Shown one piece after another: positions 48,185 to 59,889 of a stretch of 64,000 bases of DNA. Where the stretch lies: NCBI GenBank assembly GCA_030248215.1, contig JASANG010002964.1, positions 116,336 to 180,335 on the forward strand, written 5' to 3'. Within the stretch, counting starts at the first letter, position 1. Each line of letters starts with the position of its first letter. The position numbers and the translations under genes were made by a program. Under the pieces are notes generated by a model. That model saw only the letters and a list, made by a program, of their open reading frames with translations. It had not been told where the DNA came from and searched no databases. Origin of the DNA: Enoplolaimus lenunculus. Its lineage: Eukaryota > Nematoda > Enoplea > Enoplida > Thoracostomopsidae.

Positions 48185-49558
48185 TTGAATTTACCGCTTG
48201 TGCGATTTGTTCATTATCTGTCGTCGGTGTAGATTCTTGATCGGAACCTGGATCGCTATAAAACGTTAACATCTGCCCGAAAACTTTAGCAACTTCATCA
48301 GACGAATATGCTTTGTTCAAATGATCAACAATCATTCCTTGACTTTCGGCGAAGAAATAATTCGCATCTTCGATCGCGTCAAATGCGGCGACGCAACTTT
48401 CTGAAAAGACATGTAGTTTTGTAATTTATAAAAATGCCAAAAGTTTTAGTCTAAATCTATAATTTTCAAAACGAATTTAACTGCATACATCGTGTTCTGC
48501 TAGTTTGGCATAAACTTTTGATGATGAGTTTGTTCAATTTTAGACGCTCACGACTGTTTTATAACGTATTAGAATCTATCGATAAACGCATTTTGTTTTT
48601 TGGGCCGCAAGTTTGCACTAAATTCAACATCATGGTTTTCAAATGATTTAAACGAAGAAACAATGTTTAAAATAAAGTTCGAGACAATTTAAATGTTTAA
48701 AAAGTATTAATTTATAGCATAGTCGATGTAAATTTTTTATTATCCAAAAGACAAAAAGTGAAACTGTAGTCAGCCGGCTTTGCATAATGCGCAAAAGTTA
48801 ATGATAACAATCTGCATGCAAATTTTCTTTTTACAGAACGATCCCATTTCTGTTTTGAAAAAATATTGTATACCAGGTAATGCTGGAAAGTTGCCCAAAA
48901 TACGTACGTGGGGCGTTCCATTATTAATAATAAACATAGATATGTTCCGGGAATAGGGGTGGGGCTTCCCCGAACTCCAGGCTGCGGGACCGAACGTAGA
49001 GGTGGAGTTACACTTCGTGCGCAACGCGAAATTTTTGACACCTCCTGCTTAAGTAGCTGAACAGTTCATATTTTAGGTAAAAGCTTATACAATATTCATA
49101 CACCTCAAGCAGGGGAGACAAACGCGGTACACCTCACTCCAAAACTGTTTTATTACCGTTCTTGAGTATTCCATTTCGAATTGTAAGCAGCAAGTGTAGC
49201 GAGCGAGAAAATTTTTTTAACATTTAGCCACCTGGTGATTATTTTAAGGTGCGCGTAGTGTGCGATGTCATTAAAAGAATCACGGCTAAAGAGAATAGTG
49301 TCAAAAACTCGCTAGCCAAGTGAGCAATAAGCCAGATGCATTTCGAAACCTCGGTGGTTTTTGTTTTAACCGGTTAGAGTGGGAGCCAATTTTTTTGGTG
49401 GAAGGCCTCAAATGGTGGAGTATGAGGAATAGCTGCTCCGCCCTGGTTCTTAGTTTTATATAAATGTGTTATAAATTAAATTCTAACTAACCTTCGGTTC
49501 GTACGGCGGCAATTGAGCAACTAGCGATAACGAATGCAATTAAACATAAACGTGCCAT
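48180..49558 (-). CDS. Small secreted protein, unknown function, two exons
   Basis: Exon 1 49558-49492 encodes MARLCLIAFVIASCSIAAVR then TE, a typical signal peptide, and ends in phase 1 at GTTAGT. Exon 2 48400-48180 begins after TTTTCAG and continues ESCVAAFDAIEDANYFFAES to the end NEQIAQAVNSK, TAA; 95 residues in all. The mature part is about 75 residues, acidic and probably helical, with a single cysteine and a tail rich in S, T, D and Q. I recognise no family. Splice sites, phase and signal peptide all agree, and base composition of exon 2 is higher in GC than the flanks. The stop codon overlaps an AATAAA. It has the same exon plan as the gene at 54231-57948. Confidence 0.75.
49300..49447 (+). 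repeat. Dispersed repeat family H, partial
   Basis: CCAGATGCATTTCGAAACCT, CGGTGGTTTTTGTTTTAACC and TAGCTGCTCCGCCCTGGTTC match 47930-48135. Lies in the intron of the secreted protein gene. Confidence 0.7.
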
Positions 49559-49559
49559 C

Positions 49560-50739
49560 ACTGAACGTTGTGGTTTGAATTCGTTCTCAGCAAACTATGA
49601 TAAAACTTATGATTGATTCAGTAAAACAACTGCATGCAGCTGCAATTTAGTTTTCGATTAAAGTGCTGTTAACGGGTTATAGACATCATATAAAAAAACT
49701 CAATCAATTGTTGTAGCTGGACAGCAGCGTAGCCACGATTTCATTTTGGGAAGGTATGATCTGTGAAAAAAATTTTCAAGCGAGCTCAAAAAAATTTTAA
49801 CCCTCACAAGTTTACAATAGTCTTTCTATCCATGGTCGTTTTATTATTGAAGTTATCAGCTCAGCGCAAACATTATTTTTATATTAATTAAAGCACTGAT
49901 TTTAAAATCTGCATAGCGAAATTGCAAATGCAGCACTAAAGATGACCCAAAAACAATGTAACCGAAAATTGCGCTTAAATTTTTAAACCTTTATTCACAG
50001 ACTACCTTGAATCCAGCCAATTAAATCTGCTACCCGGATGCAGCCCCTAACGTACGATAAACCAATTGTTCAAGATAATTAATTAAAAAGTAAGAAAAAA
50101 CTAAACACAAGCAATCGCCAAATTTTTTGCCCGATTCATTATATCTTATTTAAAATTAATAAAATATAAAACATTCACTGTTCTCTATTGTAATTACAAT
50201 TCAAATTTTTATTAAAATCATCTGGTCAAATACAGTTTCCTCGAAAACATAAGCCGTATGTTCAAATAAAATCCTGACGACTGAACTATGAAACAAAAAC
50301 TAAAGGCACGTGCATCTCTTGTAACACATTTGCGTACCAAGTGTGTGAAGAATTGTTGACACAGTCTATGTGAAAGACCTCACAAAATCAAGGAATATTG
50401 GAATATTTCTTATGACATTATGAATATCTTTAACTTATCGTGCTTTTCAGTAAGCAGGTACGGAGGCGCTAAAAGCACGGCACTGCCTTTATTTCATTGC
50501 TACTAAGTTTTAAGCTATGGTCAATATACAACACCAGCAGACGATTTTGGTGAACATGAAACGCTTAGCAGAGCCCAGTTAGTAACTACGTTCAATTACA
50601 TCTACATAATTACAGCAGAAACATCTTACATACGTATCTTGGGCAACGTGCCAGCTGAATTTTATATATGAAGGTATGCACAGATGTATTAGTACATATG
50701 CACATTATGTCGGCGGTGGCATCTCCATAAACTTGCTCA
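49560..50739. other. No gene seen
   Basis: Strongly AT-rich; holds the presumed promoter of the secreted protein gene ending at 49558 and the upstream part of the Penelope-like relic. Confidence 0.45.
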
Positions 50740-52250
50740 ATTCGTGGATAAACTGTTCATACCCATTGGTGTAAACGAATTTGCAATTGATTCCTCTTTT
50801 GAATTCGTTAAACAGGTAACTCAACCGAACCTTAAACATGATATCATGGTATTTTTTTACCTTACCTCATTAATATTTACCAATATTGCAATTTTAATAC
50901 TCTGGATATTATTACCAAAACCCTCCAGGATAATTGGCTAAAAATTGAATTTTCAATCGAGCTTTTAGTTATGGACATTAAACATTGCATACTTAACCTT
51001 ATGTTGCTATTTAGCAATAAAGTTTATTCGCAGTGCGATGGTGTTGCGATGGGATCACCCTTGGTGCCAGTCTTGGTAATGTGTTTCTGGTATCATTGGA
51101 GAACTCGGCCCTCGGTAAATGCCCTGGTGAATTTAGTCCTAAGTTCAATCGGCGCTATGTAGACGATACTTTTCGAATTTTTGATTCAAGCGAAAAGGCT
51201 GAAAGATTTTCTAAATTTCCTGCGCCAAAAAATTCAGTTTACCGCAGAATTTGCAAAACATTACTCCATATCGTTCCCGATTGTGGATGACTCAGTGTCC
51301 ATCGGCATTTGCTGGAAGGTCACTGTTTCAAACCAAATTTTTAATTATAATTCATTTATACCACTCAAGTATAAAGCGAACTTAATATCGTGTTTATTTT
51401 CGTTGTTTTGCAATTTCTTCATGCAGTGAAAATATCAAAAAAGAACGTGGTTTTTATGACACTTATTTAGAACAAATAATTTTCCAGCAAGTTTCGTTGA
51501 CAATACTTTTAAACAAATTCAATTCGGCTAAATTAGGCTTTAGATACTTCGTGAATCTTTAAATGGCTTAATTTAAGCAAAAATATGTCTTTATTAACAG
51601 TTATTATTACCGAAGTGCATAGCTCTCATATTGCCAATTATATACATTTAGCATTGCCGAAAGAAAACACAAACTTCCACCGGGAGCGATGCAAGCTCAA
51701 GTAGTCGACCAGGAAATAAAATAAGCGCTACCACCGAATGTACCATAGAACCCAGAACGGTACGATTTTAAACCTTAAAATTTCCTTTCGTAGGTTCCCA
51801 CACGGGATATTTTAAAAAGCCATTGCACAAAATATTTTTTCTTTTATCGGTGATTAAAACGTACAACTCAGAACTGCGGTATATATTCATACAAAAATTA
51901 AAACATTCATTCAAATTGAAAGATTATATTCCTACGCTGCTGCGCGCTCGTGTAGTTTTTAAATATGTTTGTTCCAACTGTCATTTGAACTATACTGGGT
52001 CATCCTATCACCAGTTATTTAAGCTCATTTGCAAGCATCAGCTACTTTTGGTTCGCACCTTCACACCCGCCGAATCCCGTACATAATATAAATCAGCCAT
52101 TTCGGACCACTGCCGCCATTGGAATAAACCCTTGTAGTATGGATAATTTTTCCACTATTTCTACCGCTCCTTGTCAGAATGCAGTTAACAGATCTCATTT
52201 CGCACTCCATATTCTTGAATCGCTCTTCATACGTGATTTGAAACATACAT
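50740..52250 (+). mobile_element. Penelope-like retroelement relic (reverse transcriptase plus GIY-YIG part)
   Basis: Fragments in several frames, in the right order, match the Penelope-like family: an LTSLIFTNI block (family LFTNIP), CDGVAMGSPL, RRYVDDTF with the catalytic DD pair, and further on VFKYVCSNCHLNYTGSSYHQ, which resembles the GIY-YIG endonuclease (family YxCxxCxxxYxGxTxR). The order and roughly 1.1 kb spacing fit a full Penelope core. The copy is clearly broken at several places and is an old fossil. No complete terminal repeats are seen. Confidence 0.8.
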
Positions 52251-52834
52251 TAAATGCGCAGAGCAATACTTATTTAAAATATTCACTTAAAGTATGAATG
52301 CTAGTTTTATCAAATAATTAAAATTTTTAGCGACGAAATTACACATGTGGTTGTACTCTGATGTATATTAATTTTGTATAAAATAACAGCCTAATATCTT
52401 TCAGCACATTTCTACGTTTGAAATCGTGAAAACGTTTGCACATCTTTGAAAGAGCCGAGACCGGTTAAACTAGCGCGCAATCATGATCGTCATTCCCGAT
52501 GAAAGTATTTTGAAATTGAAGTGTTTTGTGGTTAGCGTTTGGCAAGAAGTCTTACAAATCAATACATTGAGACCGTAAAGCATTTTGAAGTTGTATAGCA
52601 TGCGCAACCATGTTTTTCAGCAAGATCAGCTAATGTAGTAGGTGTGTATAAGCAACTTGAATGGCAAAATTTTCATAACAAAAGAGCTGGTGAGAGACGG
52701 TAATATCGTGTTGTTTTTTAAACATATGTGGAGTTTTGCGTAGGTATTCAATTCACATGTTATATGTAAATTAATATCATTTGCAATTAGAAAAGACACC
52801 TGTAAAACAAATTTGTGTTTAACAAAATACCGCT

Positions 52835-52997
52835 GGGCCCGTAGCCAAGGGGTGGCCAGGGAGATCCCGCCCCTCGTCCTGCAAAAAGTTTGCCCTGCCC
52901 TAAGGAAATTTTCAACCATGCTTGTAAGTCAACAAAAATGTATGCCCCTCCGGAAAGTTTTTTGCCCTCTTTAGCAACGTGAGCTGGCTATGGGCCT
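52835..52997 (-). mobile_element. Short inverted-repeat transposon, family C, complete
   Basis: GGGCCCGTAGCCAAGGGGTG and GTGAGCTGGCTATGGGCCT define the ends; inside are GAAATTTTCAACCATGCTTG and GTATGCCCCTCCGGAAAGT. Confidence 0.85.
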
Positions 52998-53504
52998 GTA
53001 TGCACCGTTAAGTTAAGCATACAATTCAATAAAGTATACTTTATTCAACAACCATACATGTAAACACATATAAGAGTTATATTCTAGACATCGCTATATT
53101 GTAGTTCATATACTAAAATGTCCAATAAATCACTTCATATCGAGTTTTTGTTTCCAATATAAAAGTGATTTTGGTTCCGAAAGCTAAAAGAAAAATTGTT
53201 TTGTTCTACGGTTTTACGAGCTGTCAGACAAAATATGTGACACGATATGCCACCAGATACACAAAAAATCTTCATATAACGCCTTATACCGATTTAGCTA
53301 GTATAAAAATTATAACACAACGCTATACCATACAGTGAAACAACACAAATCTTAGTTGTCCTGGTTTATAAAAATCATACGCTGCTTGTTAAGATAACTA
53401 ATTGATTTCAGTTGACAAATTTCAACCTTGGTCTTCATTCGCGTCAACAGCATTGCATGCAATTTCCAGCTAAAACGCAGCATTTCAATAAAAAACTTAA
53501 GGTT

Positions 53505-53575
53505 AAAGTTTGTGTTAACCTTACTTTAACGTGTGTCACAAAGATAGTTGGAACACGCGTTGGGTAAGGTAATAT
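53505..53575. repeat. Diverged copy of the GGTAGGGTTAACGCGT inverted repeat
   Basis: TAACCTTACTTTAACGTGTG then TCACAAAG, followed by the inverted half AACACGCGTTGGGTAAGGTA. Same family as 59205-59450. Confidence 0.65.
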
Positions 53576-54060
53576 ATGTTTTTATTGCGAGGGTAGGATA
53601 GACGACTGATAATTTTTAAAATTAATACTCGTTACCCTACCATATGACGTTGTTGGTGCACAGCTGGGATAAGTTCATTGTGAACGCTGCATTGAACTGA
53701 AGAAAACCGCTGTTCAAATACCATTGAAATGAATTGGTTTTTATAAAATGTCGCCCGTATATGAACGAAATAATAAACCTTTTTTTGCATTATAAAGCAA
53801 CAGTAATGGTACATGAATGACCTGCATTAAAAGACAGCCTGCACTTTAACAGAATTCGATTTTAAAATGAACACGTGTGGTTTGTTTTAAGTACAACAAG
53901 TGCTTATGTAGCACAACGGCCAACCGTAACAAAAATGTTCAAAACGCTACAAGTTTATCACCTTCGTTGCAACGGAAGTTCCAGCGATAATTCGTCACCC
54001 ACATGGGGAACAGTAATGGTAGTGAAATAAAACCTATACGCAAAATAATATTTCTAATAT

Positions 54061-54326
54061 TTAAGAAATATGATTGGCAATTTGCCCTTGAAACGACGCA
54101 AATTCGTGATACTCATAAATGATTGATTGATTTTTTTGTACATTAGAAAATAAAAGCACCCGTCCATTCTTACCACTGATGCGAATTTGTGATATATACT
54201 CATCAAAATTTGGTTCGTTTTTTGCAAAATTTAAAATGTAAAGCATCCGTCCCTTCTTACCACAGATGCGAATTCGTGATACTCATCGATGATTGGTTCG
54301 TTTCTTGCAAACTTTACAATGTAAAG
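54061..54326 (-). repeat. Threefold tandem copy of the 3' end of the secreted protein gene
   Basis: Three adjacent units of 83-97 bp (about 54326-54244, 54243-54158, 54157-54061 on the minus strand), each with a GAGTATnnCACGAATTyGC core. The first is in frame with the gene; the second has lost the frame; the third is open to a TAA. Confidence 0.8.
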
Positions 54327-57300
54327 CACAAGTTCTTGATACATGTCTTCCATTTCTTGAACATCGTAACGGGGTAAGTTATACTTTTCTAACAATTCAG
54401 TGATCTCGTCGTTATAAACCGTTACAAAGTTGTGAAGTTGACCAAAATCCGCAGCATATTTTGAAATGCATGGGAATGAATCGAATAGCGAAATTAACCC
54501 GTCGTTGCTGTCTTAAAATAAGCGCAAAATGTACAAGCTTATAAGATTTAACAATGCTAATTTGCAACTGAAGATGACGGCGAAAAGAGTAATTTCTATC
54601 TATACGCCCTGAAAACAATATGCTTTGTAACTAGTAATGGGCATCCGATAGTTTTTCATATCCGGATATCCGACAATTCTTGCCGGATATTTATCCGAAT
54701 ATCCGGTTGTCCGAAATTAAAATGATCGTACTGAACTCATTTGGGCACGAAATTTTAAGTTTAGCGGAAAAATTCAAAATTTAGCGAGAAAATACAAGTG
54801 TTGAGGAACAATTTAAATTTTAGAGGAAATTTACATTTGGGGGAAGTTCTAATTTTGGCGGGAAGGATGATACAAAATTTGGTGCGAAAGTTCAAATTTT
54901 GGCAGGAAAATTCAAATTTTGGAGGGAATATTCAAATTTTGGCGGATTATAATATCACACTTTTAAACTACGTGATGGAATATCATGCGATATATTTAAA
55001 CTGTATAGTAGAATATCGTATGATACTCCAAATTCATCTTGCTGAATATTATATTATATCTGCTGTTAATTTGGAATATCGTGATATTCACCAATGTGTC
55101 TGATAGTGTCACGTGACATTCGAGCACTTGCATGTTGAAAAAACCGGTGCGACCGTGCTTTGTATAGTAATATCTAATGTTCGTCTGTCCGTGTTTATAT
55201 GATGGTAGCGCAACTTCATTTTGATGTCGAAACGGTGACAAAACTCGACTCGACTGCCCAGTTATAACGTAAATCGCGCATTAACCAGGAGAAACTAATA
55301 CTATTGCACTCTTGTTTAGGATACTAAAATTCAGCGATACGGGAAGAGGTATTTTTGTATTAATCTCCTTCAGCCGCCATTCGACTAAAATGGACTGAAT
55401 TTGAAAATGTTTAAATATTTGAACTTCTCGTGACCTCCACTAATTTAACATCCAAATTTGAATTTTTGAAAAATTGGTTTTTTCATGGTCCCACCAAGGG
55501 CGTGGTCAGGGGGGACAAGGGGACCAAGGCCCCCCAATGGTTTTGGAAAAATTTTATTTTTGAATACTGAAACTAGGATGTGTCGTGCGTTTCGATCCCA
55601 CACAAGTTTTTTATGTTATCCTCTTAACTGAACAGACATTGCTTTAGTGGTATGCGTACCAAAATTTATTTTCTCACGCGTTGTTGTGTGTAGTGACTGT
55701 TTGGGGTCGAACCTTGGTGCGCGCTATTTTGGCAAGCAAAAATTTTTTCGCTGACCACGAAGTTATAGAGTTGTAAACCATTTTATTTGGGGGCCCTTGG
55801 ACCTTTTTGGGGTGCCGACTATCTCAGGGCCGAAGCATCCACACCCCATTCCCCCATTTGGGGGACCCCATTCCCCATTTGGGAGACCCCACCCCTAATA
55901 AGGCCCCTACCCTAACCTGTCGAAACAAAAACCGCGAAAGTTTTAAAATGCGTTTGGCTTCTCGCTCGCATCGCTCGCGAGTTTGGGAACCCCCACTGTG
56001 GAGTTTGGGAGAAATCCCACCTGTGTCTGTTCCGGCACTGGACTGTCTTAACGACAGTCGTGTGAATGAGTTGATTTGGATCGTCTACGTCAGATTTAAA
56101 CCACAGAAATCTATCGAATGTCATCTTTACCTCGAACTATATATAGATGGGACATTTTACTTTTCAAAAAAAGAACCACATTCAAATATACTTAAGCTTA
56201 ATCGCACAAACCAGCTCATGTTACTTTGTGGTGCTCCGCCGGCCGGTTTTTCACAAGACCGCAATTCAGTTTGCTTAAATGTTAAAGCTTGTCTCATAGG
56301 CTTTTAGAATTCCGATTCAAACCGAAATCCGATTCCGATCTCGATTGCACAATCAATCGGAATCGCAATTTTGCAATTTTAATTTAATCATACTTTGGTT
56401 GCATAAAGATTCTCTCGATCTCAACATCTAAACAAACAAAACTACCGTTTTATTTTGAAAATGACAATTATTGATTGTAGTTTGGCTTTATAGAACTAAG
56501 AACAATGCCAATATGATGATGCGACGTTTTTGAAAATTGTTGTCAGCTAACACATACCCTATATTTATATATTTGTTAATCCAAGTTAGGCTCGTAGGCA
56601 GCTCGTATTGTTTGGGGGGCTTAAAAATTTTCCAGGAGGGGCATTTAAAGGTTTTAAAAGACTTACAAGCAAGGTTTAAAATGTTCCAGTGGGGCCAAAA
56701 TCTTTTCTAGGGGGCTCAACCTCGCTCCCCCCCTTGGCTACGGGCCCGTATACCTATTGTCCCAAAATGTATAGTTTTGATTCCGATTCCGATATAATCC
56801 AGCGCCGTTTTGCACCCTGCTCCACATGGTAATTATTGGCCAATGTAAAGAACAGGGGCGGTACAGTATTATAAGCAGATTCCTAACCCTAAGCCTAAGC
56901 GTAAGCCTAAGTCTAATCGTAAGAATAAGTTTATTCCTAAGCCTAAGCCTAAACCTGAGCCTAAGCCAAGCAAACAATTGGTCTAAAGCTCTAAAGCTTA
57001 AGGTTCTGGCTACGTTAATTAGTCGCACCCCCCTTAAGATATAGGTACAACAGGAGAGGTCTGCCGCTGGCTCCGGCTCTAACAGAAAATGGACCTCCGC
57101 CTCCAGTGCCGGCACCGGTAGGATTTGTGCCAAAGATTCCGGCAATTTTGGCAGTGAAATTTTTCAAGTTTTTATTTATTGAATCTTTTGACTCATTTAC
57201 GTTTTAAGACTTGATTGGAAATTGGCGTATTATTAATTGCTGTGATGGCTCAAAAATAAGCATAATGCCAATGTTCTTGACAAACACTTCACAGAAATCT

Positions 57301-57948
57301 ATTGAAATAAAGACAGTATTATATATTTAAGCTACTGCCTAATTTCACTTCACCTCCGGCTCAGCAAATTTTGTTGACCTCTAGCTCCAGCTCCGCGGTT
57401 TTTGCCTCCAGTTGCACACCGCCCCCTTGGGGTCCAAAGATATTTTTCTTGTCAGAAAGTGAGTAAAATTAGATATTAGATGCAGATTAAACAGCTGGAA
57501 CAAATGGTTTTAAATTTTTCGCAATCATACGATTGGCTGCCGAGGACGTTGCGACGGTAAGAGTCAAATTTTTCAGTCATCTGCATAATTTTACAAAATC
57601 AGACCATTTTGAGCGAACGGGCAGAGGGTAACCGCAAAGAACACATAGGCGAACGGGAAAAACTTAATTTTTGTGCATTGTTTTTCTGAAAGTAGGTCTT
57701 TGAAGGGTAACCGGATTAGAAATTATCTCTTTGTGTTTCGAGGTTTACAATAGCTTTCATAGATTAATAGAATAACTTCTAAGTGTATAATTTGCAGAAG
57801 TGATTCAGCAATTAAGTGAGCTCAATCCCTTATAGGTTTTGGTACAGGTTGTCGCACAATATTTACAGTTGAAACTGGACTTACCACCTTCTTCTGCCAA
57901 TGTACAGTAGAAACATAAAGCTAAAATTAAGTACGTTATATACGCCAT
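54231..57948 (-). CDS. Small secreted protein, unknown function, two exons
   Basis: Exon 1 57948-57885 encodes MAYITYLILALCFYCTLAEE then G, a signal peptide, and ends in phase 1 at GTAAGT. The best downstream continuation is 54511-54231, entering at a TTTTAAG acceptor with DSNDGLISLFDSFPCISKYA and running through ITELLEKYNLPRYDVQEMED to a TAA; 114 residues in all. The mature part is acidic and probably helical, with few cysteines. The intron would be 3.4 kb. The 3' end is uncertain: a good donor (GTG/GTAAGA) sits at 54260, and two decayed copies of the last 85 bases follow down to 54061, the last one ending EYHEFASFQGQIANHIS. I recognise no family. The shared plan with the gene at 48180-49558 hints at, but does not prove, common descent. 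Confidence 0.6.
54765..54945 (+). repeat. Irregular 20-22 bp tandem repeat
   Basis: Successive variants of GCGGGAAAATTCAAATTTT, about eight units, in the intron of the secreted protein gene. Just upstream (54645-54715) is a cluster of ATCCGGATATCCG-type palindromes. Confidence 0.7.
55815..56045 (-). repeat. Dispersed repeat family H, inverted copy
   Basis: Reverse complement matches 47930-48135: CCAGTGCCGGAACAGACACA, AAACGCATTTTAAAACTTTC and TGCTTCGGCCCTGAG. It explains most of the longest open frame in this part (55807-56307). Confidence 0.75.
56589..56748 (+). mobile_element. Short inverted-repeat transposon, family C
   Basis: GGCTCGTAGGCAGCTCGTAT, GACTTACAAGCAAGGTTTAA and the right end CCCTTGGCTACGGGCCCG. 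Lies in the intron of the secreted protein gene. Confidence 0.85.
56838..57010 (+). mobile_element. Short inverted-repeat transposon, family A
   Basis: Left end GGCCAATGTAAAGAACAGGG, core CCTAAGCCTAAGCGTAAGCC and CCTAAGCCTAAACCTGAGCC; right end lost after GCTTAAGG. It lies in the intron of the secreted protein gene. Confidence 0.8.
57050..57425 (-). repeat. Two copies of dispersed repeat family M
   Basis: On the reverse strand GGAGGCGGAGGTCCATTTTC (near 57085-57105) and GGAGCTGGAGCTAGAGGTCA (near 57375-57394), separated by AT-rich sequence. They lie in the intron of the secreted protein gene. Confidence 0.45.
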
Positions 57949-59204
57949 TACACGTTTTAGCGTAGTTCACCAATATAACTGAAAATTGGTCAACAGTTTT
58001 TAGATCGAAACCAGCTAAATTCAGCAGTTAAACATGGTGTTTTACGTTATTGTCCCAGTCGACGTTCGCTCTAAAACGGTTTTCAAAAATTTAAATGTAG
58101 GCGTGGAACGATCAGTAGAAATCATTAGAAGCTGAAATATGCTAAAATGTTGAAATCGATTCGTTTTTCGGCAAAAGTTGCCTGGAGGGATAACCGCAAA
58201 AAACCATTTCGTCATTATGACATTTGTAAAATTTTGTCAATCAACTTCCGCTGGTTTTGCAGGCGGGGACAAAGTCGTTTTAGTGCCGTCTAAAACAATC
58301 TCGTTTTACATATGCGATCGGTAGCTATCAAAGCTTTTCATCATCATTCGAAAAAAGCAAGAAAAACAGTTAACTGGAGACAATATATGCAATTCATAAA
58401 ACAATTGAAAATTTATGAAACAATGTAACATCACTTGTATTGCACTTAAGTATTTGCCAGCTGAATAAACAAATTTTTACTAGAATTTAACATATACGTT
58501 GCTATTCCTATATACTTCTTCGCAAAAGGATACTCTATTTTTCACACGGTTTCTTGAGGAAAACACAATAAAAGGTATTGGCACAAGACGCTGCGAAGTG
58601 GTCTCATTTGGAAACGTTTCAAAACCGCAATGCAAATATAGTCCTTCCCTGATTACGCCCAAAATCGACTTTTAAATCAGAAGCCAACTTAAGTCATGCA
58701 CCCCTTCCTCTGTCATGTTGAATGTTGGAAATTTTTTCAAGCATTATAAAGATTTAAGTCAGCTTTTCTATTCTTGAAACAAATAGTTTATTTTATGCCA
58801 GATAAAAACTTTTCACCAAGAAAACATAATATTAGCTGAATATCATAATATCCTTTATTCGTAGTACACAGCAAAGGAGTGGCAGGAGGGGCTCAGTCCT
58901 CCTGGAAAAATTAAGGAGGGGCTCAGTTCCCCTGGAAAAATTAAGGAGGGGCTCAGTCCCCCTGGAAAAATTTTGCCCCCTAGAATATTTAGAACCATGT
59001 TTGTAGTTATATATTGAAAACTCTAAAATGACCCCCAACGAAAGGGGCAGTGGTTTCCCCCTAGAAAAATTAAGGAGAGGCCCAGTACCCGTGGAAAAAT
59101 TATGGCCCCCCTAGAATATTTAGTCCAAAGGTGAAATTAAACTGCACAATTCAGTTTCGAATACGATAAAATTTTAAAATTTACACTCAAAATGCCACAT
59201 TTTG
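57949..59204. other. No gene seen; upstream of the secreted protein gene
   Basis: AT-rich; includes the expanded family C element at 58872-59125. No core promoter motif could be assigned. Confidence 0.45.
58872..59125 (-). repeat. Family C element with internal tandem expansion
   Basis: Three adjacent copies of a 36-bp segment (AAGGAGGGGCTCAGTCCCCC then TGGAAAAATT) at 58886-58973, and a more diverged fourth at 59065-59100, built from the left part of a family C element. Confidence 0.75.
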
Positions 59205-59450
59205 AGTTCAGCGTTAACCCTAGGTTAACGCGGGTGCAAATTGAGCAGCCACACAGATATAAATAAAGTGTGTGTTAGATATAAATTGTATATAGAGGGT
59301 AAATTTTGCGTTAACCCTACCCTAACGCATGTCACAAAGTGCTCTGTGACAAGCGTTAGGGTAGGGTTAACAGAAAAAAAGTGTTAGGGTAGGGTTAACG
59401 CGTGACAAATTTAAAATTTGTCACGCGTTAACCCTACCTTATGACACATT
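59205..59450. repeat. Nested palindromes with GGTAGGGTTAACGCGT motifs
   Basis: A perfect inverted repeat with 25-bp arms and one central base at 59388-59438 (arm starts GGTAGGGTTAACGCGTGACA). A second, nearly perfect one at about 59310-59372 (GTTAACCCTACCCTAACGC against GCGTTAGGGTAGGGTTAAC). A further GTTAACCCTAGGTTAAC palindrome lies at 59213-59229. Confidence 0.92.
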
Positions 59451-59889
59451 TTGTGGTACGCTTTAAAATTATATTGTGAACGGCGCATTAGAACAAACAT
59501 CAATTCGTTTATTCTCTGCTGAAATTTTCCATTAACTACTATTTTGTAGTTTTGCTACACAACCCCCATTGGTCCTTTCGCGCCGAAAACATCTTATCCA
59601 TCCATTAAAATGGACCTATAAAAATATCACACAGTCGGCTTAAGTCATTCACCGTTAAATGTAGTCCATCTCTAAACATAACTGTCTGCAAACTTTTCTA
59701 TAAACAAAATTGTCATGTTTGATAAAAGTTTTTCGCTTTTCTTTACCATAAGCATCTCATTCAACTGCGAAATATGTGAAATAATTCTTCCAGTTTCTTC
59801 CGATCCCCGATTCAAAACACTGCTAATAAATGCCGTTCCCGAACATTTCTGATGAAAAAACTATCAAATTGCTCGATCTCTCTGATATT

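Larger units (their letters stand above)
52251..54060. other. No gene seen apart from repeats at 52835 and 53505
   Basis: AT-rich with short chance frames. Confidence 0.45.

Noticed and set aside
55807-56307. The longest open frame in the window (166 codons, +)
   Set aside because: Its first half is an inverted copy of dispersed repeat H (GC-rich CCCCATTTGGGGG blocks), and the second half has no signal peptide, motif or splice context I can support.
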